Assembly: GCA_037043455.1 (NCBI GenBank)
Contig: JAWPHD010003261.1
Location: 124,001-188,000, forward strand
Direction of reading: 5' to 3'
Source: Cyrtodaria siliqua
Lineage: Eukaryota; Mollusca; Bivalvia; Adapedonta; Hiatellidae
DNA: 64,000 nucleotides
In this document: positions 11,736 through 22,730 of the stretch, piece after piece
Layout of the letters: each line of letters opens with the position of its first letter
Position numbering within the stretch: the stretch's first letter is position 1
The notes under the pieces: generated by a model
Database searches by the model: none
Seen by the model: only the letters and a program-made list of their open reading frames with translations
Told to the model about the DNA's origin: nothing
Position numbers and translations under genes: made by a program

Positions 11736-12202
11736 ATGTATGTACAGGGGTGTAAAAATCCACTCGCCCTGCAGGACTAGTGGAAGCAAAAAGCTACTCG
11801 CCCTTACCAATTTACCACTTGCCCTGCAGCATATAACCTGAACATTATTTTCACCACTATAGTAAGCTACAATAAGTACATTTGTGTACTCACAGACACT
11901 GTAGTAGCTGACAGGCAGTATGTGGATATTTTATTGTTATTCATATAAAGAAAGCGCCATATTATCTAACAACACATTTAATATTATGGTCTGCAACCTG
12001 TCCTCATATACTGTCATTAAGATTTATTCCCTTCCACGCGGTCATTCGTCGGTGAGTGTACAAAAAAAAAAGCGCAGAGAATTAACTTCTACAACAACAT
12101 TCTGCTAAACTTTCTCTTCAGTATTTTGTCTCCATTGGACCAATAATAGACGCCAGAACTAATTAATAGCGGTTGGGAACTACGCTTGTTGTTCAGCCAT
12201 AC

Positions 12203-12298
12203 CCGTTCTGATTCGCCGACACTCAGGCCGAATCCACTTGCAGTCGCTGACGCAGACTTTCCGAACAGCGACCTGATGTCTGCTTGCTTACCCGCCAT
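12203..12298 (-). CDS. Possible first coding exon, starts MAGKQADIRSLFGKS
   Basis: An ATG at 12298 on the minus strand opens a frame of 32 codons ending at CGG before a possible splice donor (GTATGG at 12202-12197); the open frame itself runs on to 12089. The peptide begins MAGKQADIRSLFGKS, with a Q-x-x-I-x-x-(L/F)-F pattern like a PCNA-binding box. Similar N-termini occur in some transposase-derived animal proteins, but this is from memory and unproven. GC content and codon texture are higher than in the surroundings. The exon lies inside an interrupted repeat arm (11736-12397), so it may be a captured or inserted fragment and not a live gene. No following exon was found. Confidence 0.3.
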
Positions 12299-12397
12299 GT
12301 TTACAGTGTCAATATAAAAAAACACAGTCTGACTGGTTAGCAATATATTGCATCACACTCCAATTGATTTTAGCGTGAATTGGATCACAGTCTAAGA

Positions 12398-13345
12398 CTA
12401 ATTAAAAACATAATTATAAATTCCAGTATAATAATTACTAATTGAATGTTATGTTCAGTCGCCGCGAAGCCGGTAATAGAAACCACCATATAACTGTTGT
12501 GACCCAGTATACATAATCCGGGCATTCAAATTTTCCCACATCCGCTTTTCCAAAACAAAACAAAAGTATTCTGCCTCGATTTTTTCTAAAGTTATTGAAT
12601 AATTATGCATTAAAATGACTGCAATTAGAAAAAGTTGCACCTTTTACCTGTGCAGTTTCGACTCGGCGAACTCCGAGTTTGTCTACACGGAGTATCGTGG
12701 CGTACTTACGCCGAGAAGCTTTTCTGACTCCGCATAGTTTTATCATCGAAACTCCGCGTAATTACGCGATTTGTAAATTCCTCACACGGCGTTAAAGAGT
12801 AAAGAGTCGGTTTCGCGTGAGCTGTACTGTATGTAAGATGTTACACATGAAATGTGTATACACACATGAAATGTGTATACGTGACAATATATATACAGTT
12901 GCTGCCACGCGGATTACGACCAATCCACCTCATTGCGGCGATTTTATCTCACCGCGGACACACTGATTTTGTCCCCGCGATCCGCGGACAGCCCGCATAT
13001 CGCGGGGACAATACATTTTTTCTACCGCTACACAATCACCGCGATTTGTTTTGATTCGCACACCGCTTTACCTGGTGTGAAATCGCAGGCCATCGCCGCG
13101 ATTTATCTTCAGTATCAATGTACAATTGTGCAGTCAATTTAATGCATTATTATTCAATAACTATTAAAAACCCGAAGCAGAAGACAATTTTATTTTTGTT
13201 TTCGGAAAATTCAAATGCCCGGATAATGTATACTGGGTCACGATAGTTATATGGCGGTTCCTATTACCGACTTTGCGGTGACTGAACATAAAATTCAAAT
13301 AGTAATTCTTATACTGGAAATTAGAATTATATGTTTAATTAATCG
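12398..13345. repeat. Inverted repeat, about 145-bp arms around a GC-rich loop
   Basis: 12398-12540 is matched in reverse complement by 13205-13345. Both contain TTCCAGTATAANAATTACTA, a GTTCAGTCNCCGC block, and CCATATAACT ... TGACCCAGTATACAT ... CCGGGCATT. The loop (12541-13204) includes the CpG-rich segment at 12890-13110. The arms belong to a three-copy repeat family in this region. Confidence 0.75.
12890..13110. other. CpG-dense segment with repeated ATCGCGG/CCGCGAT motifs
   Basis: This 220-bp stretch is strikingly GC- and CpG-rich for the region and holds many CCGCGAT, ATCGCGG and CCGCGGAC words, including CCGCGATCCGCGG. A related stretch is at 13660-13840. Open frames of 66-69 codons across it look like a by-product of base composition. 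It could be a CpG-island-like regulatory fragment or part of the repeat. Confidence 0.4.
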
Positions 13346-13620
13346 GTATTCTAACATATTTTACTATTCTGCTGTTGGTTATTAATACATCGATGGGTTC
13401 TTTAGGCAGAAATAATCTGAAAAATTGTAAAGAATTCCGGGTCATAAACCCGTTATTAGTGCCGCCTTGTTAATAGGTACACACATCGCAAAGGATTGTG
13501 GGTAGCCAATTTATGTCCGTTGAAGAGAAATGCGACTTTTGGACAACAAAAACAAAAAACACACGTTATTAAATGCATTAAAAGTTTGAAATATGTATTG
13601 CTTCCAAAATTGTTCATTGT
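13170..13620 (+). repeat. Repeat family copy 1 (direct copy at 14300-14710)
   Basis: This copy shares long stretches with 14300-14710 in the same order: GAAGCAGAAGACAATTT, the CCCGGATAATGTATA block, ATACATCGATGGGTTCTTTA, TAAACCCGTTATTAGTGCC, CGCAAAGGATTGTGGGTAGC and GCGACTTTTGGACAACAAAA. Spacing between the copies is about 1.1 kb. The second copy lacks about 45 bp found here. The short open frames inside are not conserved as protein. Confidence 0.85.
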
Positions 13621-13659
13621 ATTTATCATTTTTATTACATGTTTCATTGATCCCTGCTT

Positions 13660-13840
13660 TAATTTCCCCAGCGTTCCCCCGCGAATCTATCACGGAGAAT
13701 CGCTGTGATTTCTTTCTTTCGAGACTGGATTTTGCAATCGCGGCGATTTTTACAGTCGCGGGGAATCCCCGCGATATTTCGGGTGACAATCCACGGTACG
13801 ATCCAGGGGATATGTCCGAATATTTTTTGAAAAATCAAAA
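13660..13840. other. Second CpG-rich segment with ATCGCGG words
   Basis: Like 12890-13110, this is rich in CGCGG, CCGCGA and GGGGAATCCCCGCGA words in an otherwise AT-rich background. It follows directly after repeat copy 1. Confidence 0.35.
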
Positions 13841-14299
13841 CGAAACAAAAACGCTTTGTTTACGAAAACATTATCCCGAGTAATTGCGTCAATTGCCCTA
13901 TCCCTCTAGTGCATACCACGATGATTAGTTATGACGTCATAAGTGCACGCGCTACCTAAATGAAAGTGGAGAAAACATCGACATCTCATTCTGGTGGTTT
14001 TGACTTATTTCTTTTTCAGTATATTTAAAATTAAAATAAAATCTTAATAATAGAATAAATGAAGATCAAATAATTAATTCAAATCGTGTTTCGTCTCTCC
14101 CGTGTAATATTTATAGATGCGAAAACGTGTTGACTGGTATTGAATTTTTACTTGAACGAAATGCAATACAGTCTATTTGTAATGCCTTCAGTAGCAAATA
14201 AAGTATGTTGAAAGGTTTAAAAATCTTAAAAATTCATAGTGTACCCCCAAAATTTAACAGTAGGGGGTACAAATGAAAAAGTCAGTGGGAACACTGATT

Positions 14300-14710
14300 A
14301 TTAAAAAATTGAAGCAGAAGACAATTTATTATTTTTTTGGGAAAATTAAAATGCCCGGATAATGTATATACACTGGGTCACGATTGTTATATGGCGGTTC
14401 AATTAGTAATTCTTATACTGGAAATTAGAATTATATTTTAAATTAATCGTTATTTGTAAATAATTTTACTATTCTGCTGTTAATTATTAATACATCGATG
14501 GGTTCTTTAGTCAGAAATAATCCGATTTTTTTTAAGAATTCCAGATCATAAACCCGTTATTAGTGCCGCCTTGTTAATAGGTAAACAAATCGCAAAGGAT
14601 TGTGGGTAGCCAATTTATGTCCGCTGAAGAGAAATGCGACTTTTGGACAACAAAAACGAAAAACACGTGTTATTAAATGCATTAAAAGATTGAAATATGT
14701 ATTGCTTTCG
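14300..14710 (+). repeat. Repeat family copy 2
   Basis: Direct copy of 13170-13620, with a small deletion near 14400 that removes the GTTCAGTCNCCGC segment. It is followed closely by the palindrome at 14763-14879. Confidence 0.85.
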
Positions 14711-14762
14711 AAATTTATTCATTGTATTTATCAATTTAATTACATTTTTTAAAATATCTGTT

Positions 14763-14879
14763 AAATTTTGTTTCAATCGACAGCCATATTGGTCTGATAC
14801 CTGCGCTCGAAGAGAGAATAGCGAGCGCAGTAGGGGAAGGGAACCAAACCAATATGGCTGCCGATTGAAACAAAATTTG
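14763..14879. repeat. Palindromic element with long inverted arms
   Basis: AAATTTTGTTTCAATCG(A)CAGCCATATTGGT at the left is matched by its reverse complement at the right end. The 40-bp loop contains CTGCGCTCG ... CGAGCGCAGTAGGGGAAGG. The loop text is shared with the palindrome at 43903-43970, so both belong to one small foldback family. Confidence 0.8.
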
Positions 14880-16139
14880 ACGGTTGTAAACAGAAGAGAA
14901 GATGTAGCTTCCATTGAGTTAACTGGTAAGGAAAACAGTTAGCATTCATTACCTGCGGTGACGACTAAATGATCCGTGGTCTAGTTTCGTATGCAACTAC
15001 CGTTAGAGTTGTTGTTTACAGAGTGACTCTGTTTAGGCACGGTTCTTCAGAGTAAAAATTTGGACTAGTTTTTCAACGTTTCGATGTCGATTTCTCGCTT
15101 CTGTATTGAGCGATATTAAAATATATACCAATGTTGGACACCTTGAACACTTGGGTATAGGATGCATGCAGAGTTAATGAGAGTTATTCAGCATAGACTG
15201 AACTTAATGAGAATGACGTGTATGCCTAGTGATTACCCTTGTATAATGTTCTATTCTATGATATGGCTGCTGGACTCAGATGTCTTCCCAAATCATGTAG
15301 GACACTTTGTTCGATTTCAACTGGTATTAAGCGACAAAGCACATGCGCCTGACCCCTGTGGTTTGATAGTGAAACATTTCCAATTTAAGGCAAAACGCCG
15401 CGAATTTTCCCAATCAAATGGGTACCGATGCCATTCCCAAAAGGGCGAAAAAAAATCGCTGATACTATCATTTAATTTTTAGACATGGTGACACACATTT
15501 CGCTAACCCGGGTCCAGGTAACGCTTTTTATTACGACAGGTGTGCAACTGCTCAAGTCATTAATTAACATGTTATGATGTAAACATAATATAGTTTAAAG
15601 TGTATTTACCTTGCTGGATGAAGGGGATAACGTGCAAACAGCACAGAAATGTTAAGATTTTCATTATTACAATCTCTTCCTGTTGCGTATTTCAAACAAA
15701 TATGGCGGTTGGGCATAACATTGACAACCTTGACATTGAATGGGACACGTATTCATCCGCCATGTAATTCTCAAACGTAATTTGGTACCATGATTAAAAT
15801 TTCGCTCGTAATGTTTACATGTTAATATGTGTTCCTTACTTACATATAAGCATGTTTCGCATTGATAAGACAGTTTTGTCAATATAAATTAAATAGATCT
15901 AGAACTTATTTATGTTAATGTGTTTAAAAATGTGCGCAGAACTACTTTTTATTTACCTGTAAAATATGACCCGCACTCTAAAAATAGATTAACTTAGTAA
16001 ACAGATAGATGTTTACATGAGGCAGTCGTTCTGGTATGTCACTGCGGATTGTCACGGTTAAGAGTAACCTTGAACAAAAAATCTATGCACTCATTCAGTT
16101 TGAGCAGGTTATTGAACTCCTATAACTATGGGAAGCCAT
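14880..16139. other. No gene or repeat recognised
   Basis: The longest frame is 106 codons (15162-15482, plus) without domain features. There are no splice-linked coding segments that I can support. Confidence 0.45.
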
Positions 16140-16303
16140 CAGGCGCGTAGCTGCCTATACGCGAGTACGCGACTGAATCCACATGATTCTGACAAAAGCA
16201 CCTCAGAATGCACCAGATTTCAAAATTTTCCGGTGGGGCATGCCCCCGGACCCCCCTAGCACAATTATGAATCCACATGAATAGAGAGCCAGTTACGCCC
16301 CTG
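16140..16303. mobile_element. CAGG-ended MITE, 164 bp, with target duplication GCCAT
   Basis: The element begins CAGGCGCGTAGCTG and ends CAGTTACGCCCCTG, with GCCAT on both sides (16135-16139 and 16304-16308). The flanking text exists without the insertion at 18718-18760 (minus strand), which confirms the borders. It is the same family as 9986-10167. Confidence 0.9.
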
Positions 16304-16644
16304 GCCATAACCGTCAAAATGTGGATATTTACAAACCATTCAATGACAGGCCATTTAATTCAACATGAAGTCATTTGATGACGTACAATTGATTCGATGC
16401 GACGTGTAAACTCTGTTCATTCATTACAAAGTGAATTGATACGGTTCGAACTGAAATGATACGGTTAAAAATTTCAAACCATACGACGCAAATATAAATC
16501 ATTCAGTGCAATGACAAACCATTTGACAAAAAAACTAGTGCGATACAATAAAATACAAGTCGACAAAAAGATAATCAAATTTTGTTTAAAAAAAATTAAC
16601 TTTGTAATTTAGCAATAACTTTAGGGGTATGCAGAGGGATAGAA

Positions 16645-16645
<1 letters not shown>

Positions 16646-16682
<37 letters not shown>
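16646..16682 (+). repeat. Poly-C run of 37 bases
   Basis: An uninterrupted run of 37 C. The paralogous repeat at 57785-57840 has a broken C-rich stretch in the same place (GTAGATCCCCC, then CCCC-rich text, then ATTCATNTTCATTTT), so the run is an expansion inside a dispersed repeat. Its true length may be uncertain from sequencing. Confidence 0.9.
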
Positions 16683-16684
<2 letters not shown>

Positions 16685-16689
16685 ATTCA

Positions 16690-17008
16690 TGTTCATTTTA
16701 TATTTTTTTGTTCATGCTCATTAAAGGTCTTCATCATGACTTCTGCATTGTTTCAGGTGCCATCTAGCTCAAATCACTTGAACAGTGGCACAAAAACAAT
16801 AACTGTGGCTCCAGCGCAAATGAAGTGTCTACAATAGACTTTGCAGCAACTCTGCAGTTCTGCATATTTTATCTCGATGTACAGTGAGGATGAGCCTGGC
16901 ATGTTCATTCCTGTTAGGCGCCATATAAACTGCCATGTGTTGGTGCGCCTTAAAACCCAAGTCAATACAATCAATAACTTTCCGGGACCTGTTATCAAAA
17001 GTGATTAT
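16690..17008 (+). mobile_element. 3' end of a dispersed retroelement-like repeat
   Basis: This segment aligns with 57850-58110 (plus) and 19139-19390 (minus). Shared blocks include GTCTTNATCATGAC, GTGTCTANNATANANTTTGCA, a GATGAGCCTGGCA block, CCATATAA and GTGTTGGTGCGCCTTAAAAC, ending in CAATTCAATT-type text. A short piece of the tail is also at 44668-44705. A conserved 3' tail with loose 5' ends suggests a LINE or SINE. No coding region is seen. Confidence 0.55.
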
Positions 17009-17540
17009 CATATATAATATAGACCAGTCTTACTCATAATATTATTTTTCATATTAAACTATCGTTTTCCTTTAATTAAAATTAGTATATATTAATGTAG
17101 AATGGTCTAGCGGACATAAATATATATATTTTTTTATGTAATTATGTTAAAAACGACTTTGTAAATAATGATTTACTTTGTAGGACCGCCTAAAAATAGA
17201 CAAGAGTTTTGTCTAAATGACTTGGACTAGTCTTACTCATAATATTATTTTTCATAAAAGATCGTGTTCTATTCAATTCTCAAAAACGAACACACGCTTT
17301 TTTTTTTACTAAAATCGATTTATATCAGCGCAGAATTTAGGGTTAGGGTTATTTGTTATTTAACATTTACTTTCCGGGACCCGATTCTTTATTTAATTTT
17401 CTATCCAAGTTGGGTCACATATGTTTGCCATAGGTATTTTGTTAAAACCATCACATCATAATGATATTAAACAAGCATTATTTATTTTTTGTGGGTAGTC
17501 ATACCAACAAACGTTAAGAAGCAGTTATGTAATAAACAAG
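17009..17540. other. AT-rich, one 40-bp direct repeat
   Basis: No gene was recognised. CTTACTCATAATATTATTTT occurs at about 17029 and 17230, about 200 bp apart, and marks a short direct repeat. Confidence 0.45.
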
Positions 17541-18405
17541 AAATGTGTCCATGGGACACGGATGCACCCTCTTTAAACCATCTGCCTAACTGTAACCTTG
17601 ACCTTTGAGGCACTGACATGATTCTTGCACAAGACATACCTTCTCATTGTGATGAACATTTGTGTGAAGTTCGACGCATTAATTTCATTCAGTGGTAACA
17701 GTTTTGGACTAATGGCTGACATGAAAGAAATTACCTTTGATCTCCAACTGTCATCTTGACCTTTGGGGCACTGACATGATTATTGCGCGCGACACACCTT
17801 CTCAATTTGATGAACATTTGTGTGAAGTTTGACGCAACTCCTTTCAGTAGTTTCCAAGTAATGGCTGAGACATGATTTCTTTTAAGATTTTTTGACCTTT
17901 GACCTCCAACTGTGACCTTGACCTTTGAGACACTGACATGATTCTTGCACGCGACACACCTCATTGTGATGAACATGTGTGTGAAGTTTGACACAACTCA
18001 CTTCGGTAGTTTCCAAGTAATGGCTGAGACATGAATCTTTTACGATTTGTTGACGTTTGACCTTCAACTGTGACCTTGACATTTGAGGCACTGTCATGAT
18101 TTTTGCACGCGACACACCTTCTCATTTTAATGAACATTTGGGTGACGTTTGACGCAACTCACTTCAGTAGTTTGCAAGTAATGGCTGAGACATTACTTTT
18201 TTCACGTTTTTTTTAACCTTTGACCTCCAAGTGTGACTTGACCTTTGAGACACGAACATGATTCTTGCGCGCGACACACCTTCTCAATGTGACGAACAGT
18301 TGTGTGAAGTTTGACGCGACTCCCTTCAATACTTTCCAAGTAATAGCTGAGACACTATTTCCGACGGACGGACGGACAGTGCAATTACTACAGGGAGGCA
18401 TATAG
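17541..18405 (+). mobile_element. Pearl/HINE-like element: hairpin, five 160-bp repeats, GACG microsatellite
   Basis: The left end carries GTGTCCATGGGACAC, a perfect 15-base hairpin. Five core repeats follow, with the TGTGACCTTGACCTTTGAG block at about 17591, 17749, 17911, 18069 and 18232 (spacing 158-163 bp), and then GACGGACGGACGGAC near 18362-18376. Each unit holds TGATGAACATTTGTGTGAAG and GTTTCCAAGTAATGGCTGA. Minus-strand frames of 62-87 codons through it repeat the unit and are not genes. Confidence 0.8.
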
Positions 18406-18539
18406 GTGTTTTATAGTCTTTATAACATGATTAGTCATTTAGAAGTCAATAATTATCTTTAGTCTGGTCAGGGCTTTATATTATTTAATTATCAGCCCAG
18501 ATCTGGTGGTAAGTAAAATGATCGGGCGAAAACAAAGTC

Positions 18540-18707
18540 GGTGCAATGCAAACGAAATCCCACTGGCACTGGAGCCGCAGATATTATATAAAAAATAAAT
18601 AAATACGATATCCCCCTATTATCGGTGCAATGCAAACGAAATCCCACTGGCACTGGAGCCGCAGATATTATATATTAAAAAAAAAAACACGATATCCCCC
18701 TATTATC
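18540..18707 (+). repeat. Tandem duplication of an 84-bp unit
   Basis: GGTGCAATGCAAACGAAATC starts at 18540 and 18624. The whole unit, ending TATCCCCCTATTATC, is repeated with differences only in the A-rich part. Confidence 0.9.
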
Positions 18708-18717
18708 TATATAACAT

Positions 18718-18760
18718 ATGGTTTGTAAATATCCACATTTTGACCGTTATGGCTTCCCAT
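18718..18760 (-). repeat. Paralogous sequence lacking the MITE of 16140-16303
   Basis: Read on the minus strand this is the flank of the MITE at 16140-16303 with the element and one GCCAT missing (GGGAAGCCATAACGGTC). It shows the pre-insertion state of that duplicated sequence. Confidence 0.8.
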
Positions 18761-19138
18761 ATATATCAGTTTAAAACGGTTCGGCCCGGTAGAAATCGAT
18801 ATTAGGGGTTATCAACCTTCCTTTTTCTAAACGTTTTTTGTATTCAATATAAACAGGGAGTAAGTATACGTTACTCCCTGATATAAATGAATCCTGATTT
18901 AAAACTTTACAAGTATTTTTGTGACTTTTTCAAAGGTAAATATACACACCGTACAACCCGTATCCTTGACGGCAGAGGGATAACCTGATATCCGATCCGA
19001 TAAAACAGCAGCCATCAAATCTGGTCAAGTCTTTTTTCAAACTCCAGGCAGAGTTATCGTTCCTTGCACTCACATATATCAAACGAGGAACGAGTGTACT
19101 CTGGGTAGAGATTGGTATTTTTTTCAAAAACAGAATTG

Positions 19139-19390
19139 AATTGAATTGGGGCGCACCAACACATGAAAGGTTATATGGCGCCTAACAGGAATGAACATGC
19201 CAGACTCATTCTCCATTTGCATCGCGATAAAATATGGAGAACCTTCTCACTTGCAGAACTGCATCGTTGCTGCAAATTCTATTGTAGCCTCTCCATTTAC
19301 GCTTGAGCCACGTTTATTGTTTTTCTGCCACTGCTCTAGTGATTTGAGGAAGATGGCACCTGAAACAATGCAAGGATCATGATCAAGACC
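19139..19390 (-). mobile_element. 3' end of the dispersed retroelement-like repeat, minus copy
   Basis: Reverse-complement copy of the sequence at 16690-17008: TTGAATTGAATTGGGGCGC, then CCAACACATGAAAGGTTATA, then GGCGCCTAACAGGAATGAAC. It interrupts the left arm of the large inverted repeat. Confidence 0.6.
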
Positions 19391-20318
19391 CATGTTTTTT
19401 TGGTGTGGATAAAATGATCATGAATGACCCTGCAGTGACCCTATTCTTTGCCCGGGAACCACAAGGGCCACAAAACAGAAGTGAGATAACAAATTACAAG
19501 CTGTACAAAAACTCCGTCGACCAATAAAGCAGATATTCGAACTTTTACGAAAAGTACGCAAAATATTGTCATTCGATGCTATTTCTATTAAAAACATTTA
19601 ATTCAGTCATTGTAGCGCTACTTTGTGAAATGGCAATCATTGATCGAACGTCAGTCAGGTAAAATTTGGAGTGTGTAAGTGCTCTTTTGGTTTTCCGCTT
19701 CGAACGGGGTCGTGGCACGAGAAAACATGATGCTTTAGTAAACAGAGCAGATTTTACTATTAAAAGGATCAGTGATGACAGAGCAAAGAAATTGCGTGTT
19801 GCCCAAGTTGACAGAGTTTATTCTTTGGAAAATGGCTATATCTTCCATTTTGTCGAAATTTGAAGCATATTTTATTAATAAAATGAACTGCGTATGACTC
19901 GAGAAGGTCAAACAGCAAAACAGTACGCGTGGAACTGTGTTAATTTATGATGGTACTGCGTAATAAGCCAATACGTCTCATACGTAGGGACAACTAAGTG
20001 ATTTGTGGAAAGGCACAAGGCTCATTCTGTATATTTTTAACTCAGTGTGAATGAGTGATTCTAGAATGTTCTTTTTGTTTTGGCCTTTTGGCGACGAATG
20101 CGCCTTAAAACTCCATTTCAGTTCTATTTGTATACAAGTAAATTATGTCTTACATTTAGCAAAAGTATGCAACATTAATTATAGCAGTCATCGAGTATGG
20201 AATTAAATATATGCTATAAACGTTATGTAGTCTTTACAATTGTTACCTCTACTGACCGTAGGCCAGCAGGCGAGTTCTCCGTCGTCGGATCCGTCTTCGT
20301 TAACGCTTGCCTCGTTAA

Positions 20319-20669
20319 AGTAGCTATCCCGCCAACAACAGCCACATTATAAACAACATATGTACGCCGTTCCTTAACCTGATGACGATTTATATAATAT
20401 ATAACTGAATATTTGAGAATCAGAACTCTACAAACACAATATAAACGGCTTTAACCAGTCAGACCAAACTCCCAAAACTGGAGTGTTGAATTAAGAGTTA
20501 CAAACTCATCATTCAATTTACGTATATTCAGTCAAGGGTATTTTAAGAACCGAAAATCCTATACTTTTAATCGGCACATATACATTATTATATGACCAGA
20601 ACACATGGATAGCGTTTTGATAAACGATTTTGTAGTGTAATTGTGCCGTTATTTGGCGGGTTAGTTTCT
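20319..20669 (+). mobile_element. TTAA-flanked MITE, copy 1 (351 bp)
   Basis: The element is flanked by TTAA on both sides (20315-20318 and 20670-20673). Ends are AGTAGCTATCCCGCCAA and TTGGCGGGTTAGTTTCT. Other copies are at 51466-51801 (plus), 40885-41174 (minus) and 23275-23505 (minus, truncated). TTAA duplication is known for piggyBac and Kolobok elements; I cannot assign which one mobilised it. Confidence 0.85.
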
Positions 20670-20734
20670 TTAACACGATAGGGCCTTCATTTTGCCATAT
20701 TGTGACGTGTGAACCCTCTAGCCCCTCAGTAATA

Positions 20735-21960
20735 TCTCAGACGAGTTCTTGAACCAGCCAGATATTCGATTTCTAATAGACTCCATAGAACAGAAGTGAT
20801 GAAAAATAAAGACGTCATAGCGTCTTAACGAGGCAAAAGTTAACATACGACGGACGGACAACGGACAACTCGACATCACATAAGCTCTGCTAGCCTTCGG
20901 CCAGTAGAGCTAAAAAATAACTAGAGGCACACGAGGGCATGTATCGCTCTACTGGCTAAAGAGGCCAAGACAGTTTGAAAAAAGTGAGTAAGTGAAAAAT
21001 AATGATTAACATAACCTATGAAACAAGTTTTTAAAAAAACAACAGTCTGCCCCACTGGGATTTTTCATGAGAAAATAAAAGAACAAGTGGACCATTGGTT
21101 CACGAGAAGTCGTTTAAAGGCTTTTCTGTTGTTAGTAACGGTGGTCATATTTATTGACGGATCGGGACAATTTGTGTAAATCTGAGAGAGGACCGTGCAA
21201 GGATGCTTCCTGTAAAGTTTCTACCCAACTGTTCATGAAAAGAAGTCGTTTGAATATGTTTCTATTTTAGTAACTGCAGCCATATTTTTTGTAACAGAAG
21301 TTAGTTTATTTTATACCAAAATCGTTAAAATTTAGTATAGTTTAACCAGGATTTCAGTATATCGTGTGACATAAATGAATTTAATTAAAATGTATGATCA
21401 TATAAACTGTATTACGAATATACCTCTAAGCTAAAATTCATGAAATTCAACCGCAGGCCGTCTATGTCTTCAGTTGGCTTCACTTCACTGACCCAAGGGG
21501 CAATCACGCCTTGGGCCCCATCTCACTCATGACTTCCATGGGCCTTGACAGCTATGAGCATTTGGCCGAGCTTTCATTGTTATCAACAATCTTTACCAAT
21601 CATCTCTTTACCAAACTTGGACATATTATACATTTCATTAATAGCTCAGAAAAGTTTGAAAACAGCTATATCGGACAATTAACTTTATAGTAAAAGATAA
21701 ATGTTAACACCAAAGAGGTGACCCCACCGGGTATCGAACCCGGGAACTCTGTGTCGAGAGGCGAGTAGTACCAGTGAACCACTCTACCACCGCAGCTCCT
21801 CTGCCATTCCACTTCTTTGAATAGTCCATAGTTTTACTTCTGTTCTATGGAGTCTACAAGCAATCGAATCTATCTGGTTCAAGAACTCGTCTGAGAAATT
21901 ATGTGTATATAACTACTGTCCCATAAGCCTTCGGCCAGTAGAGATAACAATTATAAAGAC
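20735..21960. repeat. Nested inverted repeat with hairpin termini
   Basis: The block with CAGACGAGTTCTTGAACCAG and ACTCCATAGAACAGAAGT at 20735-20800 is repeated in reverse complement at 21825-21895. A hairpin at 20884-20910 (GCTCTGCTAGCC/GGCCAGTAGAGC) follows ACGACGGACGGACAACGGAC. A related GCCTTCGGCCAGTAGAG sits at 21926-21948. This microsatellite-plus-hairpin end resembles the other pearl/HINE-like elements here. Confidence 0.6.
21719..21800 (-). mobile_element. tRNA-derived sequence (SINE head or tRNA relic)
   Basis: On the minus strand it has a box-A-like TGGTAGAGTGG and a box-B-like GGGTTCGATACCC with a perfect 5-bp T stem (CCGGG/CCCGG). The acceptor stem does not close and the anticodon arm is poor, so it is not a functional tRNA. 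Confidence 0.5.
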
Positions 21961-22627
21961 TATATGAGGCTGTAAACAATTTAATTCCATACTCGATGAC
22001 TTTTCTAAAACAAAAAAGAACATTATTGGTTCACTCTCCATTCACATCGAGCTAAAATGTACAGAATGATACTAGAGCCTTTCACAAACCACTTAGTTGC
22101 CCCTACGACACGTATGAGACGCATTGGCTTATTACGCAGTACCATCATAAATTAACATGGTTCCACATGTATTGTTTTGCTGTTCGATCTTCTCGAGGCA
22201 TACACAGTTAATTTTATTAATAAAATATGCTTCAAATTCGATAAAAATGGAAGATATAGATATTTCCCAAAGAATCAACTCAGTCAACTTAGGCAACTCG
22301 CAATTTCTTTGCCCTATCATCATTGATCACTTTGACGTTTAAGTTCGAATATCTTCCTTATTGGTCGACGGAATTGGTCGGGATAATCACTGTAGAATGT
22401 CTAAACATCCAATCACAGGTACACCTTGTACATTTTAATTTATCTAACCAGTATTGATTGATGTCTGCCGTTTTTATCGGCTCGGATATCAAGTTACCCC
22501 CTCTGTCATCAAAGATACGGGCAATCTCTACCCAGAGTACACTCGTTCCTCATTTGACTCTGTCAACGTCAAAGGAAATAAAGCGAACGGTTAGGTCACG
22601 TGATTATTCAAAAAAGTTATGACGATG

Positions 22628-22730
22628 TTTATAATAAATCCTTTCGCGTGATCTGCAGAGATCCTATATAAAATAATTTTTATAATAAATCCTTTCGCGT
22701 GATCTGCAGAGATCCTATATAAAATAATTT
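22628..22730 (+). repeat. 51-bp tandem duplication
   Basis: TTTATAATAAATCCTTTCGC starts at 22628 and 22679. The two units are essentially identical, including CTGCAGAGATCCTATATAAA. Confidence 0.9.

Noticed and set aside
17731..18401. Three minus-strand frames with similar peptides as a repeat protein
   Set aside because: The similarity follows from the 160-bp DNA repeat unit; frames are broken between units and no protein family fits.
21719..21800. Functional tRNA gene (minus strand)
   Set aside because: Box A, box B and the T stem are present, but the acceptor stem does not pair and the anticodon arm is poor. It is recorded as a tRNA-derived sequence.
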